NCBI RefSeq assembly: GCF_000612545.2
Contig: NZ_CP097800.1
Location: 3,325,001-3,389,000 of the forward strand
Reading direction: 5' to 3'
From: Streptomyces sp. PCS3-D2
Lineage (GTDB): Bacteria; Actinomycetota; Actinomycetes; Streptomycetales; Streptomycetaceae
Length of the DNA stretch: 64,000 bases
Of the stretch, positions 17,279 to 26,526 are shown piece after piece; positions within the stretch are counted from its first letter, which is position 1; the number at the start of each line of letters is the position of its first letter. A program made the position numbers and the translations under genes. The notes below the pieces were generated by a model. That model searched no databases and was not told where the DNA came from. It saw nothing but the letters and a program-made list of their open reading frames with translations.

Positions 17279-18721
17279 ATGGCTGCCCGCACCTCTCGCT
17301 CATCCGCCAAGGACCGACCGTCCTACCGCTGCACCGAGTGCGGCTGGACGACGGCCAAGTGGCTCGGCCGGTGTCCCGAGTGCCAGGCCTGGGGCACCGT
17401 CGAGGAGATGGGGGCACCCGCCGTACGGACCACCGCGGCCGGCCGGGTGTCGACCGCCGCCCTGCCGATCGCCCAGGTCGACGGGCGGACGGCGACCGCC
17501 CGCAGCACCGGTGTGGACGAGCTGGACCGCGTCCTGGGCGGCGGGCTCGTGCCCGGCGCCGTCGTCCTGCTGGCCGGCGAGCCCGGCGTGGGCAAGTCCA
17601 CGCTGCTGCTGGACGTCGCGGCGAAGGCCTCCAGCGACACGCACCGCACGCTGTACGTGACGGGTGAGGAATCGGCGAGCCAGGTCCGGTTGCGGGCGGA
17701 CCGCATCAACGCGCTGAGCGACCACCTGTACCTCGCGGCCGAGACCGACCTGTCCGCGGTGCTCGGGCACCTCGACGCCGTGCAGCCCTCCCTGCTCGTC
17801 CTGGACTCCGTACAGACCGTCGCCTCCCCCGAGATCGACGGCGCGCCCGGCGGCATGGCCCAGGTGCGGGAGGTGGCGGGCGCGCTGATCCGGGCCTCCA
17901 AGGAGCGGGGCATGGCCACCCTGCTCGTCGGCCACGTCACCAAGGACGGGGCCATCGCCGGTCCCCGGCTCCTGGAACACCTCGTCGACGTGGTGCTGAG
18001 TTTCGAGGGAGACCGGCACGCGCGGCTACGGCTCGTGCGCGGCGTGAAGAACCGGTACGGCGCCACCGACGAGGTCGGCTGCTTCGAACTGCACGACGAG
18101 GGCATCACCGGGCTGGCCGACCCGAGCGGGCTGTTCCTGACCCGGCGTGCCGAGGCCGTCCCGGGAACGTGCCTGACCGTCACCCTGGAAGGGAAGCGGC
18201 CACTGGTCGCCGAGGTGCAGGCGCTGACCGTCGACTCGCAGATCCCCTCCCCCCGGCGGACCACCTCGGGCCTGGAGACCTCGCGCGTCTCGATGATGCT
18301 GGCGGTGCTGGAGCAGCGCGGCAGGATCACCGCGCTCGGCAAACGCGACATCTACAGCGCCACCGTGGGCGGGGTGAAGCTCACCGAACCGGCCGCGGAC
18401 CTGGCGATCGCGCTCGCGCTGGCGTCCGCCGCCAGCGACGTCCCGCTCCCGAAGAACCTGGTGGCCATCGGCGAGGTCGGCCTGGCCGGCGAGGTGCGGC
18501 GGGTGACCGGCGTACAGCGGCGGCTGGCGGAAGCGCACCGGCTGGGCTTCACCCACGCGCTGGTGCCGACCGACCCGGGCAAGGTGCCACCGGGGATGAA
18601 GGTCACCGAAGTGGCCGACATGGGCGACGCGCTGCGGGTGCTGCCGCGCGGGCGCTCCCGTACGGCGGCCAGGGAGAGCAAGGAGAGCAGCGAGCGGGCG
18701 GGGGCCGGGGCCGCGAGGTAG
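17279..18721 (+). CDS. radA: DNA repair protein RadA
   Basis: Hexameric helicase-like ATPase that processes recombination intermediates. The 480-residue protein has the N-terminal zinc finger (C18, C21, C32, C35), a RecA-like core with Walker A GEPGVGKST (100-108), the RadA-specific KNRYG motif (257-261), and a C-terminal Lon-protease-like domain (SAASDVPLPKNLVAIGEVGL). All active residues look intact. The ATG has a -10-like TACCGT 6 nt upstream and no ribosome site, so it is likely leaderless. It precedes disA, the usual bacterial arrangement, but a 306-bp gap with strong hairpins and a separate promoter-like hexamer suggests the two are transcribed separately. Confidence 0.96.
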   Translation: MAARTSRSSAKDRPSYRCTECGWTTAKWLGRCPECQAWGTVEEMGAPAVRTTAAGRVSTAALPIAQVDGRTATARSTGVDELDRVLGGGLVPGAVVLLAGEPGVGKSTLLLDVAAKASSDTHRTLYVTGEESASQVRLRADRINALSDHLYLAAETDLSAVLGHLDAVQPSLLVLDSVQTVASPEIDGAPGGMAQVREVAGALIRASKERGMATLLVGHVTKDGAIAGPRLLEHLVDVVLSFEGDRHARLRLVRGVKNRYGATDEVGCFELHDEGITGLADPSGLFLTRRAEAVPGTCLTVTLEGKRPLVAEVQALTVDSQIPSPRRTTSGLETSRVSMMLAVLEQRGRITALGKRDIYSATVGGVKLTEPAADLAIALALASAASDVPLPKNLVAIGEVGLAGEVRRVTGVQRRLAEAHRLGFTHALVPTDPGKVPPGMKVTEVADMGDALRVLPRGRSRTAARESKESSERAGAGAAR

Positions 18722-18875
18722 GCCGTGCCCGAGGAACCCTGCCCGAGGGGCCGGACCACCGGCCGGGCTCACAGCCCGCCTTGCTCACAGCCCGCCGTAC
18801 TCCCGGCCGAGCATGATCGAACCGGCCGGACCGCCAAGATCGGCCCGTCCGACCGGCCGGTCGCCACGCTGGTCA

Positions 18876-18927
18876 GGGGGGCCGCGCGGCCCCCCACCGG
18901 GCCCCACCTGGCCAAGCCCCGGTGGGG
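18876..18927. terminator. Overlapping hairpins between radA and disA
   Basis: The 306-bp radA-disA gap holds a 20-bp perfect palindrome (18876-18895, six G, CCGCGCGG, six C) overlapping a second hairpin (CCCCACCGGG 18892-18901 with CCCGGTGGGG 18918-18927). Only one can form at a time. A 14-bp direct repeat (GCTCACAGCCCGCC at 18767-18780 and 18783-18796) is also present. Most likely this is radA termination. Confidence 0.6.
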
Positions 18928-18943
18928 CCGCAGCACGCGCCGG

Positions 18944-18949
18944 TAGACT
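18944..18949 (+). promoter_or_regulatory. Predicted -10 element of disA
   Basis: TAGACT matches the TANNNT -10 consensus and lies just after the hairpins at 18876-18927, leaving a leader of about 70 nt before the disA GTG. No clear -35 hexamer was found. Confidence 0.45.
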
Positions 18950-19027
18950 TTGGGCTGGTCCGCCCGGCCGTGCGCACGTCCTCGTGCCCCCGTGCCGAGC
19001 GGCGCAACCCGCGACCGGAGGAGTGCA

Positions 19028-20152
19028 GTGGCAGCCAAGGACGGGGCATCAGCTCCCGGGAAGTCCGGCGCGAGCTCCAGGCACGACGCCCTCATGCGCG
19101 CCTCGCTGAGCGCGGTCGCACCTGGTCAGCCGCTGCGCGACGGCCTTGAGCGGATCGTGCGGGGCAACACCGGCGGCCTCATCGTCCTGGGCATGGACAA
19201 GGCCGTCGAGGCGATGTGCACGGGCGGCTTCGTGCTGGACGTGGAGTTCACCGCGACCAGACTGCGCGAGCTGTGCAAGCTCGACGGCGCGCTCATCCTC
19301 GACAAGGACCTCACCAAGATCCTGCGCGCCGGTGTGCAGCTCGTGCCGGACGCCTCGATCCCCACGGAGGAGACGGGCACGCGCCACCGCACGGCCGACC
19401 GCGTGTCGAAGCAGTGCGGCTTCCCGGTGGTGTCGGTGTCGCAGTCGATGCGGCTGATCGCACTGTACGTGGACGGGGAGCGGCGGGTCCTGGAGGAGTC
19501 CGGAGCGATCCTCTCCCGGGCGAATCAGGCGCTGGCCACGCTGGAGCGGTACAAGCTGCGCCTGGACGAGGTCGCGGGCACGCTGTCGGCGCTGGAGATC
19601 GAGGACCTGGTCACGGTGCGTGACGTGACGGCGGTCGCGCAGCGGCTGGAAATGGTCCGCCGGATCGCGACGGAAATCGCCGAGTACGTGGTCGAACTGG
19701 GCACGGACGGGCGTCTGCTGTCCCTCCAGTTGGACGAGCTGACGGTGGGGATCGAGCAGGAGCGCGAGCTGGTCATCCGCGACTACGTGCCGGAGCCGAC
19801 GGCGAAGCGTTCCCGCACGGTGGACGAGGCGCTGGCGGAGCTGGACGCGCTGACCCACCCGGAGCTGCTGGAACTGCCCATCGTGGCGCGGGCACTGGGG
19901 TACACGGGCTCGCCCGAGACGCTGGACTCGGCGGTGTCGCCCCGCGGTTACCGGCTGCTGGCGAAGGTGCCGAGGCTGCCGGGCGCGATCATCGAGCGGT
20001 TGGTGGAGCACTTCGGCGGTCTGCAGAAGCTGCTCGCGGCGAGCGTCGACGACCTGCAGGCGGTGGACGGGGTGGGCGAGGCCCGCGCACGGAGCGTCCG
20101 CGAGGGCCTGTCCCGCCTGGCCGAATCGTCCATCCTGGAGCGCTACGTCTAG
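19028..20152 (+). CDS. disA: DNA integrity scanning diadenylate cyclase DisA
   Basis: Makes cyclic di-AMP from two ATP and scans DNA for branched structures. The 374-residue protein has the N-terminal DAC domain with both catalytic motifs, DGA (residues 86-88) and GTRHR (117-121). A helical linker follows, then a C-terminal RuvA-like helix-hairpin-helix domain ([20 protein letters not shown]). GTG 19028 has a strong ribosome site GGAGGAG and gives the usual family length; a longer open frame upstream is not supported. Cyclic di-AMP made here is known in Streptomyces to control osmotic balance and cell-wall hydrolase genes through riboswitches; a candidate target leader is at 28381-28540. Confidence 0.96.
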   Translation: MAAKDGASAPGKSGASSRHDALMRASLSAVAPGQPLRDGLERIVRGNTGGLIVLGMDKAVEAMCTGGFVLDVEFTATRLRELCKLDGALILDKDLTKILRAGVQLVPDASIPTEETGTRHRTADRVSKQCGFPVVSVSQSMRLIALYVDGERRVLEESGAILSRANQALATLERYKLRLDEVAGTLSALEIEDLVTVRDVTAVAQRLEMVRRIATEIAEYVVELGTDGRLLSLQLDELTVGIEQERELVIRDYVPEPTAKRSRTVDEALAELDALTHPELLELPIVARALGYTGSPETLDSAVSPRGYRLLAKVPRLPGAIIERLVEHFGGLQKLLAASVDDLQAVDGVGEARARSVREGLSRLAESSILERYV

Positions 20153-20153
20153 G

Positions 20154-20169
20154 CCGCGCCCTGGCGCGG
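20154..20169. terminator. Possible terminator after disA
   Basis: CCGCGC (20154-20159) and GCGCGG (20164-20169) form a 6-bp perfect stem with a 4-base loop right after the stop codon, between convergent genes. Confidence 0.45.
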
Positions 20170-20268
20170 GTGACCGCGACGGCCTGCCGGGCCGCGGCGT
20201 CCGGTGCGGCGCGGGGCCGAGCGGAGGGCCACGGCCGGTACGGGAAGAACGCCGCTGGTCGGCGCCGG

Positions 20269-21072
20269 TCAGTCCTGCTTGAGGACGAACGAGGTGCGGG
20301 CCACCGGCATACCGGGGGACTTGACCTCGACCACGTAGGTGTCCGGGGGCGCGGAACCCGCCGGGGGCGACTGGCACTGGCCGGCCGCGCTGAACCTGCG
20401 GTCCCAGTCCAGCGAATGCTTCGTCTCGCCCTGTGCGGGAAGCCGGAAGAAGACGTTGCCGGCACCCGTCGGGCAGTCCGCCGAGGACCACACCGCCTTG
20501 TTGCCACTGGCCTGAAGGATGGTCAGGACGGCCTGCTTCGGACCGAGATCGACCTTGCAGGTGGTTCCGGAGATGTTGCGGGCGACCAGTTCGAGGCGGG
20601 GCTTCTCGTTCGCCTCGTACTCGTTCTTCGCGCTCCTGACCTCCCACTGGAGCGCGGACGTCGCGCACGTGGGGAGCGGGGAGTCCGCGGGGACCGCCGC
20701 CGGGCCGCCCGCGCCGCCGCCGGAGGAGCCCGAACCCCCGCCCGTGGCGCTGCCGCTGCCCGGCTCGCCGTTCTTGCCCGCGCCGCCGCCCGGGCCGCCC
20801 TCGGAGCCGGTGGTCCCACCGCCGCCCGACTCGGGCCGTCCGCCCGGGGCCGCGCTGATGGCGGGGCCGGTGCCGGCCGGGCCCGGGGTGATGGAGGTGA
20901 CGGGATCGGGGCGCCCCTCGCCCTTTCCGTTCGTACTCGTCTTCCCCCCGCCGGAACTGACGGTCCATACGGCGAGGAGCGCGAGGAGCGCGACGACGGA
21001 CGCCAGCACAGCCCTCCGTCGCCAGTAGATGGAGGAGGGGAGCGGCCCGACCGGATTGCGCAGAGATCCCAC
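20269..21072 (-). CDS. Membrane-anchored extracellular protein with Gly-rich linker
   Basis: Protein of 267 residues with no recognised function. One transmembrane helix near the N-terminus (RRAVLASVVALLALLAVWTV) is followed by about 90 residues of Gly/Ser/Pro-rich linker. The C-terminal 120 residues look like an extracellular beta domain (LQWEVRSAKNEYEANEKPRL, LELVARNISGTTCKVDLGP) with three paired-looking cysteines, similar in layout to DUF4232-type domains. It is probably anchored to the membrane with the domain spanning into the wall. GTG 21072 has AAGG 8 nt upstream and leaves a short basic cytoplasmic start. It is divergent from the PAP2 gene. Confidence 0.78.
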   Translation of the reverse strand: MGSLRNPVGPLPSSIYWRRRAVLASVVALLALLAVWTVSSGGGKTSTNGKGEGRPDPVTSITPGPAGTGPAISAAPGGRPESGGGGTTGSEGGPGGGAGKNGEPGSGSATGGGSGSSGGGAGGPAAVPADSPLPTCATSALQWEVRSAKNEYEANEKPRLELVARNISGTTCKVDLGPKQAVLTILQASGNKAVWSSADCPTGAGNVFFRLPAQGETKHSLDWDRRFSAAGQCQSPPAGSAPPDTYVVEVKSPGMPVARTSFVLKQD

Positions 21073-21196
21073 GAACGGAACCTTACAAAGGTTCGCGGCC
21101 CGATCAGTGCCCCACATGCCGCGCAGCGGACTTGATTTGCCGATGATCATCCTGCGGGCCCAACCGGAACGGGCGGGAACCGGCCAAAGGGCTTAC

Positions 21197-21886
21197 ATGG
21201 AGATGAGTCCGGTTTCGGTACGTTCGGTACCCATGGACACCTCCGGCCTCTACCGCACCGTCACCGGCTTCGCCCACTCCGCGCCCCTGTGGGTGCAGCG
21301 GGCCTTCGAACTCTGGACGGGGTACGGCCTCTGGCTCTTCGGGGCGCTCCTCGCCGCCCTCTGGTGGCGGGCGCGCGGCCGGGGCGACGCCCGGGCGGTG
21401 GCACTGGCCCTCCTCGCACCGACGGCCACCGTCGTCGCCTACGCCGCCTCGGAGGCCGTGAAGGCCACCGTGGACGAGGAGCGTCCGTGCCGCGCGGTCG
21501 CCGGCGCGGCGGCCTCACTGGTCGGGTGCCCGCCGCCGGGCGACGGGTCCTTCCCCAGCAACCACGCGGCCATCGCGGGCGCCGCGGCCGTGGCCCTGGT
21601 CATGGCCGCGCGCCGGCTCGCGCCGCTGGTGGTGCCGCTCGCCCTGCTGATGGCCTTCTCCCGGGTCTTCGTCGGTGTCCACTACCCGCACGACGTGGCC
21701 CTGGGCCTGCTGCTGGGCGGTTCGGTCGCCGCCCTCGTCGTCCTGGCGCTGACCGGTCCGGCGGCCGCGGGCGTCCGCGCGGTGCGGGCGGGCGGGATGC
21801 GGGCCGGTGTCCTGCTGACCGGGCCGGGACCGAGCGGTGAGTCCTCCCCCGGGGTCCGAAACGTGCCAGGATGCCGTCTGCCATGA
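21197..21886 (+). CDS. PAP2 family phosphatase (undecaprenyl-pyrophosphate phosphatase-like)
   Basis: Multi-spanning membrane phosphatase of about 229 residues. The three PAP2 motifs are complete: KATVDEERP (motif 1), PSNHAA (motif 2) and SRVFVGVHYPHD (motif 3), with catalytic histidines and arginines present. Such proteins often recycle undecaprenyl pyrophosphate for cell-wall synthesis or dephosphorylate lipids. The substrate is inferred. ATG 21197 has AGGG 5 nt upstream. An alternative ATG at 21233 starts nearer the first helix. Its stop overlaps the mutY start (ATGA, 21883-21886), so it is translationally coupled to mutY, although the functions differ. Confidence 0.85.
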   Translation: MEMSPVSVRSVPMDTSGLYRTVTGFAHSAPLWVQRAFELWTGYGLWLFGALLAALWWRARGRGDARAVALALLAPTATVVAYAASEAVKATVDEERPCRAVAGAAASLVGCPPPGDGSFPSNHAAIAGAAAVALVMAARRLAPLVVPLALLMAFSRVFVGVHYPHDVALGLLLGGSVAALVVLALTGPAAAGVRAVRAGGMRAGVLLTGPGPSGESSPGVRNVPGCRLP

Positions 21887-22848
21887 CTGCATCCCCTCCT
21901 TCCTCCCCCGACGTGTCGCCGGACCTGTCCCCCGAGGACTCCCGCGACGTGCCCGCCGGCACCTCCCACCCGCTGCACTCCCCCGTCATCTCGTGGTTCG
22001 AGGAGCACGCCCGCGACCTGCCCTGGCGCCGCCCCGAGGCCGGCCCCTGGGGCGTCATGGTCAGCGAGTTCATGCTCCAGCAGACCCCGGTCAGCCGGGT
22101 GCTGCCGGTCTACGAGCAGTGGCTCGCCCGCTGGCCCCGCCCCGCCGACCTGGCCGCAGAGGCCCCCGGTGAGGCCGTACGGGCCTGGGGACGGCTCGGC
22201 TACCCGCGCCGGGCCCTGCGGCTGCACGGCGCGGCCGCCGCGATAACGGAGCGGCACGGGGGCGACGTACCGCGGGAGCACGCACAGCTCCTCGCACTGC
22301 CCGGGGTGGGCGAGTACACCGCGGCGGCGGTGGCCTCCTTCGCGTACGGGCAGCGGCACGCCGTCCTCGACACCAACGTCCGGCGGGTCTTCGCGCGCGC
22401 CGCCACCGGGGTCGAGTACCCGCCGAACGCGACCACGGCCGCCGAGCGGCGCCTGGCCCGCGAACTGCTGCCTCAGGACGAGACCACCGCGGCCCGCTGG
22501 GCGGCGGCCTCGATGGAGCTCGGCGCGCTCGTGTGCACCGCGAAGAGTCCGGACTGCACGCGCTGCCCGGTAGCCGGACAGTGCGCGTGGCGTCTGGCCG
22601 GGAAGCCGGCGCACGACGGGCCGCCGCGGCGCGGGCAGACGTACGCCGGGACCGACCGGCAGGTGCGCGGCAAACTCCTGGCGGTCCTGCGGGAGGCGGT
22701 GGGCCCCGTTCCGCAGGCCGTGCTCGACACTGTCTGGAACGAGCCGGTGCAGCGGGCCCGCGCGCTCGACGGGCTGGTGTCCGACGGGCTGGTGGAGCCG
22801 CTCGGCGGCGGCCTGTACCGGCTGCCGCAGACGCGCCCGCAGCCCTGA
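21883..22848 (+). CDS. mutY: A/G-specific adenine glycosylase
   Basis: Base-excision repair enzyme removing adenine opposite 8-oxoguanine. The 321-residue protein has the helix-hairpin-helix (LPGVGEYTAAAV) with the catalytic aspartate in LDTNVRRVFAR. The Fe-S cluster loop C-x6-C-x2-C-x5-C is present as CTAKSPDCTRCPVAGQC. The C-terminal region (KLLAVLREAVGPVPQAVLD) is shorter than the NUDIX-like 8-oxoG domain of E. coli MutY, as in other actinobacteria. I chose ATG 21883, which overlaps the PAP2 stop. It precedes the sigE operon after a 274-bp gap containing a hairpin. Confidence 0.93.
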   Translation: MTASPPSSPDVSPDLSPEDSRDVPAGTSHPLHSPVISWFEEHARDLPWRRPEAGPWGVMVSEFMLQQTPVSRVLPVYEQWLARWPRPADLAAEAPGEAVRAWGRLGYPRRALRLHGAAAAITERHGGDVPREHAQLLALPGVGEYTAAAVASFAYGQRHAVLDTNVRRVFARAATGVEYPPNATTAAERRLARELLPQDETTAARWAAASMELGALVCTAKSPDCTRCPVAGQCAWRLAGKPAHDGPPRRGQTYAGTDRQVRGKLLAVLREAVGPVPQAVLDTVWNEPVQRARALDGLVSDGLVEPLGGGLYRLPQTRPQP

Positions 22849-22899
22849 CCGCAGAGGTGCCCGCAGAGGTGGCGGACGGCGCTCGGGACGGTTCGCGAA

Positions 22900-22918
22900 C
22901 GGACCGTGCACCGGTCCG
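22900..22918. terminator. Candidate mutY terminator in the sigE upstream region
   Basis: CGGACCG (22900-22906) and CGGTCCG (22912-22918) form a 7-bp stem with a 5-base loop, next to a 10-bp palindrome GTTCGCGAAC (22891-22900). The rest of the gap to sigE (22919-23122) is somewhat AT-rich and should hold the CseB-dependent sigE promoter; I could not place its hexamers with confidence. Confidence 0.5.
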
Positions 22919-23122
22919 CCACCCCCCGTAGCCGCGCTCGAAGCTGAGTCGGTAATTCCGCTTGTTGCCGGGAAACCCCAGCTCACAGGCACTGTTACAC
23001 AACCTATGGGTGTCCGTGTTCCCACCGCAGGCTGGCTCGCACAGGCCCGTGACAACCCCTCCGTACCGTCGTCCCCGTAAGACAGCGGTGGTGTGGTGGG
23101 ACGGAACGGGAGGCGGTCCGAG

Positions 23123-23689
23123 ATGGCGCAGGCGCAGGGCGAGGTGCTCGGGTTCGAGGAGTACGTACGCACGCGGCAGGACGCGCTGCTGCGCAGTGCC
23201 CGGCGGCTGGTTCCGGACCCCACCGACGCCCAGGACCTCCTCCAGACGGCCCTCGTGCGCACCTACGGCCGCTGGGACGGCATCGCCGACAAGTCTCTGG
23301 CCGACGCCTACCTCCGCCGGGTCATGATCAACACTCGTACCGAGTGGTGGCGCGCCCGCAAGCTCGAAGAGGTCCCCACCGAGCAGCTCCCCGACGCGTC
23401 CGTCGAGGACGGTTCCGACCAGCGCGCCGACCGCGCCCTGCTGATGGACATCCTGAAGGTGCTCGCGCCCAAGCAGCGCAGTGTGGTCGTCCTGCGACAC
23501 TGGGAGCAGATGAGCACCGAGGAGACGGCCGCGGCGCTCGGAATGTCGGCGGGAACCGTGAAGAGCACTCTGCACCGCGCCCTGGCCCGGCTCCGGCAGG
23601 AGCTGGAGAGCCGGGACCTGGACATGCGTGCGCTGGAGCGCGGTGACCACACCATGAGGTACGAGGGGCGTGAGCGGTGCGCGGCCTGA
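23123..23689 (+). CDS. sigE: ECF sigma factor SigE (cell-envelope stress)
   Basis: ECF RNA polymerase sigma factor of 188 residues that directs the cell-envelope stress regulon in Streptomyces. Region 2 (FEEYVRTRQDALLRSARRLV, LLQTALVRTYGRWDGI) and region 4 (LKVLAPKQRSVVVLRHWEQM, ETAAALGMSAGTVKSTLHRA) are complete. The sequence closely matches my recollection of S. coelicolor SigE. ATG 23123 has GGGAGG 9 nt upstream. It heads the operon sigE-cseA-cseB-cseC and overlaps cseA by 13 bases. There is no anti-sigma factor: in the known system control is at transcription of sigE through CseB. Confidence 0.97.
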   Translation: MAQAQGEVLGFEEYVRTRQDALLRSARRLVPDPTDAQDLLQTALVRTYGRWDGIADKSLADAYLRRVMINTRTEWWRARKLEEVPTEQLPDASVEDGSDQRADRALLMDILKVLAPKQRSVVVLRHWEQMSTEETAAALGMSAGTVKSTLHRALARLRQELESRDLDMRALERGDHTMRYEGRERCAA

Positions 23690-24387
23690 ACGGCCAAGAT
23701 CTGAAGGGCAGAAGCTCTCCCCCCGTGTTCGGGGGAAGGGGAAATCTGGTGCTGATGTCGGCGGGGACCATCATCCTCGTCGGCACAGCCGTGTTCGCGG
23801 TCGGCTGCGCCACCGGCGGCACCGGTCTGCGTGACGGCGGCCCCGCCCGCACCGACACCATCTCCAGGACCGCGCCGTCCGGCCCCTCCTCGGGCACCTC
23901 TCCGGCCTCCGCGTCCGGCACCCCCTTCAAGAAGGTGGATCCGGTCGCGCTGCTCATGGCGGACCCCAAGGTCAGCTCCGAGGTCAAGCGGGACCTCAAG
24001 CCCTGCACGGGCAAGGAGTACCCGGTGGACGTCAGCTACGGGAAGGTCACCGGCGGTCCCGTCGCGGACATCGTCGTGAACGTGCTGTCCTGCGCCGACG
24101 CCCTGGGCCGCGGCTCCTACGTGTACCGGGCGGACGGCGGCACGTACGAGAATGTGTTCGCGGACGAACAGCCCCCCGTCTACGCGGAGATCGACCGGGG
24201 CGATCTGGTGGTCACGAAGCAGGTCTACGGGAAGAGCGACGCGCTCGCCTATCCGTCCGGCGAGGACGTGGTCACGTACCGCTGGAACGGAGAGGAGTTC
24301 ACCGAGCAGGACCGGGTGCACTCGGAGTACAGCAACGTGGTCGACGGCGGAGCCCAGCCCGCCCCGGCCACGAGTCAGAAGAACTGA
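23677..24387 (+). CDS. cseA: Lipoprotein CseA, negative modulator of the SigE system
   Basis: Lipoprotein of 236 residues. A hydrophobic signal segment (LVLMSAGTIILVGTAVFAV) ends in a lipobox-like AVGC with C44 as lipidation site. The mature part starts with a Thr/Ser/Pro-rich linker, then a globular domain with two cysteines (KPCTGKEY, VLSCADAL). In S. coelicolor, loss of CseA raises sigE expression, so it is thought to restrain the CseC kinase from outside the membrane. GTG 23677 overlaps sigE. The next gene, cseB, follows after 34 bases. Confidence 0.93.
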   Translation: MRGLNGQDLKGRSSPPVFGGRGNLVLMSAGTIILVGTAVFAVGCATGGTGLRDGGPARTDTISRTAPSGPSSGTSPASASGTPFKKVDPVALLMADPKVSSEVKRDLKPCTGKEYPVDVSYGKVTGGPVADIVVNVLSCADALGRGSYVYRADGGTYENVFADEQPPVYAEIDRGDLVVTKQVYGKSDALAYPSGEDVVTYRWNGEEFTEQDRVHSEYSNVVDGGAQPAPATSQKN

Positions 24388-24421
24388 GCACTGAGCAAGA
24401 AGAACGAGGCGAGGCTTGCGC

Positions 24422-25135
24422 ATGGCCGAGACCCATGTCCTGTTCGTGGAGGACGACGACGTCATCCGTGAGGCCACGACCCTGGCGCTGGAGCGCGACG
24501 GGTTCACGGTCACGGCCATGCCCGACGGCCTGTCGGGCCTGGAGTCGTTCCGCGCTCGCCGGCCCGACATCGCCCTGCTGGACGTGATGGTCCCCGGCAT
24601 GGACGGCGTGAGCCTGTGCCGCCGCATCCGTGACGAGTCCACCGTCCCGGTCATCATGCTGTCGGCGCGCGCCGACAGCATCGACGTCGTGCTGGGCCTG
24701 GAGGCGGGCGCCGACGACTACGTCACCAAGCCCTTCGACGGTTCGGTGCTCGTCGCCCGCATCCGCGCCGTGCTGCGCCGCTTCGACCATTCGGGAGGCC
24801 CGCACAACGGCGCCGGCGGCGGCTCCGACCACGACCCGGACGCGGAGCGCGGGGTGCTCTCCTTCGGCGACCTGGAAGTGGACACCGAGGGCATGGAGGT
24901 GCGCAGGTCGGGCGCCCCCGTGGCGCTGACGCCGACGGAGATGCGGCTGCTGCTGGAGTTCTCCTCGGCGCCCGGCACCGTCCTGTCGCGGGACCGGCTC
25001 CTGGAGCGGGTCTGGGACTACGACTGGGGCGGCGACACACGCGTCGTGGACGTCCACGTCCAGCGCCTGCGCACCAAGATCGGACAGGACCGGATCGAAA
25101 CGGTCCGGGGCTTCGGATACAAGCTGAAAGCATGA
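24422..25135 (+). CDS. cseB: Response regulator CseB
   Basis: OmpR-type response regulator, 237 residues, that activates the sigE promoter. The receiver domain (1-120) has the acidic pocket (FVEDDD), phospho-acceptor D54 (ALLDVMVPGMDG) and the conserved lysine in YVTKPF. A Gly/Asp-rich linker leads to a winged-helix DNA-binding domain (ALTPTEMRLLLEFSSAPGTV, then VVDVHVQRLRTKIG). I chose ATG 24422 with GAGG 7 nt upstream; an in-frame TTG two codons earlier is less likely. Its stop overlaps the cseC start (ATGA), so kinase and regulator are translated together. Confidence 0.97.
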   Translation: MAETHVLFVEDDDVIREATTLALERDGFTVTAMPDGLSGLESFRARRPDIALLDVMVPGMDGVSLCRRIRDESTVPVIMLSARADSIDVVLGLEAGADDYVTKPFDGSVLVARIRAVLRRFDHSGGPHNGAGGGSDHDPDAERGVLSFGDLEVDTEGMEVRRSGAPVALTPTEMRLLLEFSSAPGTVLSRDRLLERVWDYDWGGDTRVVDVHVQRLRTKIGQDRIETVRGFGYKLKA

Positions 25136-26472
25136 GACGGTTCACCCTCCGTACGGGGATCCGCTGGAAGATCACGCTCGCCATCGCCGCCGTGGGCGCC
25201 CTCGTCACGATCGCACTGAGTCTGGTGGTGCACAGCGCGGCCCGTGTCTCGATGCTGGAGAGCGCGCGCGATGTCCAGTTGGAGCGCGTGCAGTTCATCT
25301 CCCGCAACGCCGAAGCCGGGCGCAAGCCCCCCATGGGGGCCAAGCTCAATGACCCCGAACTGCCCGCCGAGCTGCGGCAGAAGGCGCAGTCGGGGCGGCG
25401 CGGGACCTATATCCAGGAGCATCCGCACGGGCTGCCCGAGGTGTGGGCCGCCGTACCGCTCGGGAACGGGATGGTGCTGTCGCTGCACACGCCCTTCCGG
25501 GAGAGCACGAACCTGCTCAACGACCTGGACCGGGCCCTGGTCATCGGTGGTCTGTCGGCCGTGGTCGCCGGTTCGGCGCTCGGCGTGCTGATCGGCGGCC
25601 AGATCTCGCGCCGGCTGCGCAAGGCCGCGGCGGCCTCCCAGCGGGTGGCGCACGGCGATCCCGACGTACGGGTGCGGGACGCGGTCGGCGGCGTCGTCCG
25701 CGACGAGACGGACGACCTCGCGCGGGCCGTGGACGCCATGGCGGACGCGCTCCAGCAGCGGCTGGAGGCCGAGCGGCGGGTGACCGCGGACATCGCGCAC
25801 GAGCTGCGGACACCGGTGACGGGCCTGCTCACCGCCGCCGAACTGCTGCCCCCGGGGCGGCCGACGGAGCTGGTCCGGGACCGTGCCCAGGCGCTGCGCG
25901 CGCTGGTCGAGGACGTGCTGGAGGTGGCTCGGCTGGACAGCGCCTCGGAGCGGGCGGAGCTCCAGGAGGTGGCACTGGGCGAGTTCGTGAGCCGGCGCGT
26001 GAAGGCGCTGATGCCGGAGGCGACCGTACGGATCGTCGCGGACGAGGTCGTCAGCACCGACCCTCGGCGGCTGGAGCGGATCCTGGGCAACCTGCTCGCC
26101 AACGCCGCCCGGTACGGAAGGCAGCCGATCCAGGTCGACGTCGAAGGGCGGGTGGTACGGGTCCGCGACCACGGGCCGGGCTTCCCCGAGGCGCTGCTGC
26201 GCGAGGGGCCGAGCCGGTTCCGCACCGGGTCGACGGACCGCGCGGGTGTCGGGCACGGGCTGGGCCTGACCATCGCGGAGGGCCAGGCACGGGTGCTGGG
26301 CGCCCGGTTGACGTTCCGCAACGTGGCGGCTCCGGGCGTCCTGGACCGCTCGGTGACGGCGCCGGGCACGCCCGACGGCGGGGCGGCCGGAGCCGTCGCG
26401 GTGCTGTGGCTGCCGGAGCACGCGCCGACGGCGACGGGCAGCTTCCCGGTCCTGAAGCTGCCGCCGGGCTGA
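25132..26472 (+). CDS. cseC: Sensor histidine kinase CseC
   Basis: Membrane histidine kinase of 446 residues. Two transmembrane helices (about 13-34 and 135-155) flank an extracytoplasmic sensor of about 100 residues. A HAMP domain follows (RRLRKAAAASQRVAHGDPDV). The dimerisation box contains H223 (ADIAHELRTPVTGLL). The ATPase domain has N, G1 and G2 boxes (NLLANAARYG, VRDHGPGF, GHGLGLTIAEG). In Streptomyces it responds to cell-wall damage by antibiotics and lysozyme and phosphorylates CseB. It is the last gene of the sigE operon; a 54-bp gap follows before the next gene, which has its own promoter-like hexamer. Confidence 0.97.
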   Translation: MRRFTLRTGIRWKITLAIAAVGALVTIALSLVVHSAARVSMLESARDVQLERVQFISRNAEAGRKPPMGAKLNDPELPAELRQKAQSGRRGTYIQEHPHGLPEVWAAVPLGNGMVLSLHTPFRESTNLLNDLDRALVIGGLSAVVAGSALGVLIGGQISRRLRKAAAASQRVAHGDPDVRVRDAVGGVVRDETDDLARAVDAMADALQQRLEAERRVTADIAHELRTPVTGLLTAAELLPPGRPTELVRDRAQALRALVEDVLEVARLDSASERAELQEVALGEFVSRRVKALMPEATVRIVADEVVSTDPRRLERILGNLLANAARYGRQPIQVDVEGRVVRVRDHGPGFPEALLREGPSRFRTGSTDRAGVGHGLGLTIAEGQARVLGARLTFRNVAAPGVLDRSVTAPGTPDGGAAGAVAVLWLPEHAPTATGSFPVLKLPPG

Positions 26473-26526
26473 GGGAGGGGCACCGGGCCGTACCCGCCCG
26501 AGGTGCGTGTCCTAGGCTTCCCTGCC